In this document: positions 5,371-6,005 of the stretch, one piece after another
Layout: each line of letters opens with the position of its first letter
How positions within the stretch are numbered: the stretch's first letter is position 1
The notes under the pieces: model-generated
Database searches by the model: none
What the model saw: only the letters and a program-made list of their open reading frames with translations
Told to the model about the DNA's origin: nothing
Source: Nitrospiria bacterium
GTDB lineage: Bacteria > Nitrospirota > Nitrospiria > Nitrospirales > UBA8639
DNA length: 6,005 nucleotides
Assembly: GCA_030430725.1 (NCBI GenBank)
Contig: JAUIKP010000219.1
Coordinates: 1 to 6,005, forward strand
Direction: 5' to 3'
Program-made: the position numbers and the translations under genes

Positions 5371-6005
5371 ATGAGCGAACAGCCTAACTCATTATCTTCG
5401 TCATCAGAGAACCGGCCGCCCATTCCGTTTGGCAAATCATTAAGTGCGGATACGGCCTCGAGGCTCAGGGTCGCGGTGAAACGTCCGGCGATGAACGTGG
5501 GCAAAGACGAGGCATTGCTGGATGATCCATTGGCGCGAGTCAAGCATGCCGATTATCTGTCGATTAAAAGCGCCCTTCAGGAGCGACTCCTGAATGAACT
5601 CGGAGAACATTTGGCCGCCGGACTCAATCATGAGGATGTCTCGGCCGTGGTGAAGGAGTTTACCGCGCGGATTTTAGAATCGGAGCAGATTCCCTTAAAT
5701 CAGGCGGAGCAGGGCCGGCTGGCCGAAGAATTGACCGAGGAAGCCATTGGCTTGGGGCCCTTGACGCCGTTGTTGGCCGATCCGGCTGTGACGGATATTC
5801 TTGTCAACGGTCACCGGTCAGTCTATGTGGAGCGGTATGGCCGGCTGGAAAAAACTGACGTGCAGTTTCTGGACGACGATCATGTGATTCGGGTGATCGA
5901 ACGGATTGCGGCGCAAATGGGCCGGAGGGTGGATACGGCCTCTCCAATGGTGGATCTACGTCTGGCCGATGGCACGCGGGTCAATGCCACCCTGCCTCCG
6001 GCGAC
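5371..6005 (+). CDS. cpaF: Flp pilus secretion ATPase CpaF/TadA, N-terminal part (3' truncated by window edge)
   Basis: Type II/IV secretion-family ATPase (GspE/VirB11 superfamily) that powers Flp pilus assembly from the cytoplasmic face. The window holds 211 full codons, with the frame open to the right edge. Residues 1-60 are a polar, Ser/Pro-rich, probably disordered extension. An alpha-helical region follows ('ADYLSIKSALQERLLNEL', 60-77). From 124 the CpaF N-terminal domain is plain: 'EAIGLGPLTPLLADPAVTDI', 'LVNGHRSVYVERYGRLE', 'HVIRVIERIAAQMGRRVD', then 'SPMVDLRLADGTRVNATLPP'. These equal the family's 'GlGpLepLl.D..vtDIlVNG...vyVErrGkle' and 'PmvDaRLpDGsRVNaiipP'. The Walker A and B motifs lie beyond the edge. 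Start ATG 5371 follows the cpaE stop by 13 bases. In this frame TGA at 5338 closes everything upstream and no other start lies between. No good ribosome site stands at normal spacing (GAGGAG at 5343 is about 22 bases away), suggesting coupling to cpaE translation. Confidence 0.93.
   Translation, partial: MSEQPNSLSSSSENRPPIPFGKSLSADTASRLRVAVKRPAMNVGKDEALLDDPLARVKHADYLSIKSALQERLLNELGEHLAAGLNHEDVSAVVKEFTARILESEQIPLNQAEQGRLAEELTEEAIGLGPLTPLLADPAVTDILVNGHRSVYVERYGRLEKTDVQFLDDDHVIRVIERIAAQMGRRVDTASPMVDLRLADGTRVNATLPPA

Noticed and set aside
1..6005. CRISPR arrays, tRNA/rRNA genes, insertion sequences, toxin-antitoxin or phage genes
   Set aside because: No direct repeats, transposase-like frames or RNA gene signatures were seen. 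The window is accounted for by the pilus genes, and all gaps are under 70 bases.

Overview
The window lies entirely inside a tad/cpa (Flp, type IVc) pilus assembly cluster. All six genes are on the + strand and code almost without gaps. Both ends cut a gene: a secretin enters at the left edge and a CpaF/TadA ATPase runs off the right edge. A secretin implies a diderm (Gram-negative-type) bacterium. The moderately high GC, frequent GTG/ATG starts and tight gene packing fit groups such as Nitrospirota or Proteobacteria-like lineages, but the sequence alone does not fix the taxon and I hold this loosely.

Layout: 3' part of a CpaC/RcpA secretin (2-877); a TadE-like pseudopilin with an unusually long C-terminal part (874-1803); CpaB/RcpC with SAF domain (1800-2825); a 67-base gap holding a perfect 8-bp hairpin and several competing start codons (2826-2892); a TadG-like protein (2893-4122); CpaE/TadZ, a degenerate receiver domain fused to a MinD-type ATPase (4137-5357); and the N-terminal 211 codons of CpaF/TadA (5371-6005). 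The first three genes overlap by 4 bases (GTGA, then ATGA), and the last two junctions are 14 and 13 bases. I see no promoter or factor-independent terminator, so the whole window is probably one transcript.

How the parts work together, from family knowledge: CpaC forms the outer-membrane channel and CpaB is its inner-membrane/periplasmic partner. TadE- and TadG-like proteins are minor pilin-like or accessory components. CpaE/TadZ places the machine at its cellular site, and CpaF/TadA powers pilin polymerisation. The inner-membrane platform (TadB/TadC), the prepilin peptidase and the major Flp pilin are not in the window and presumably lie outside it.

No wholly new system is visible. The points most worth a second look are sequence-level departures inside known families. 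In CpaE the second acidic residue of the switch-I/Walker A' motif is replaced by Ser, and the receiver phospho-acceptor by Glu. The translation start of the TadG-like gene is ambiguous (possible frameshift), and a clean hairpin sits exactly there. The order is cpaC-tadE-cpaB-tadG-cpaE-cpaF, and a 21-bp perfect palindrome lies inside the secretin gene.
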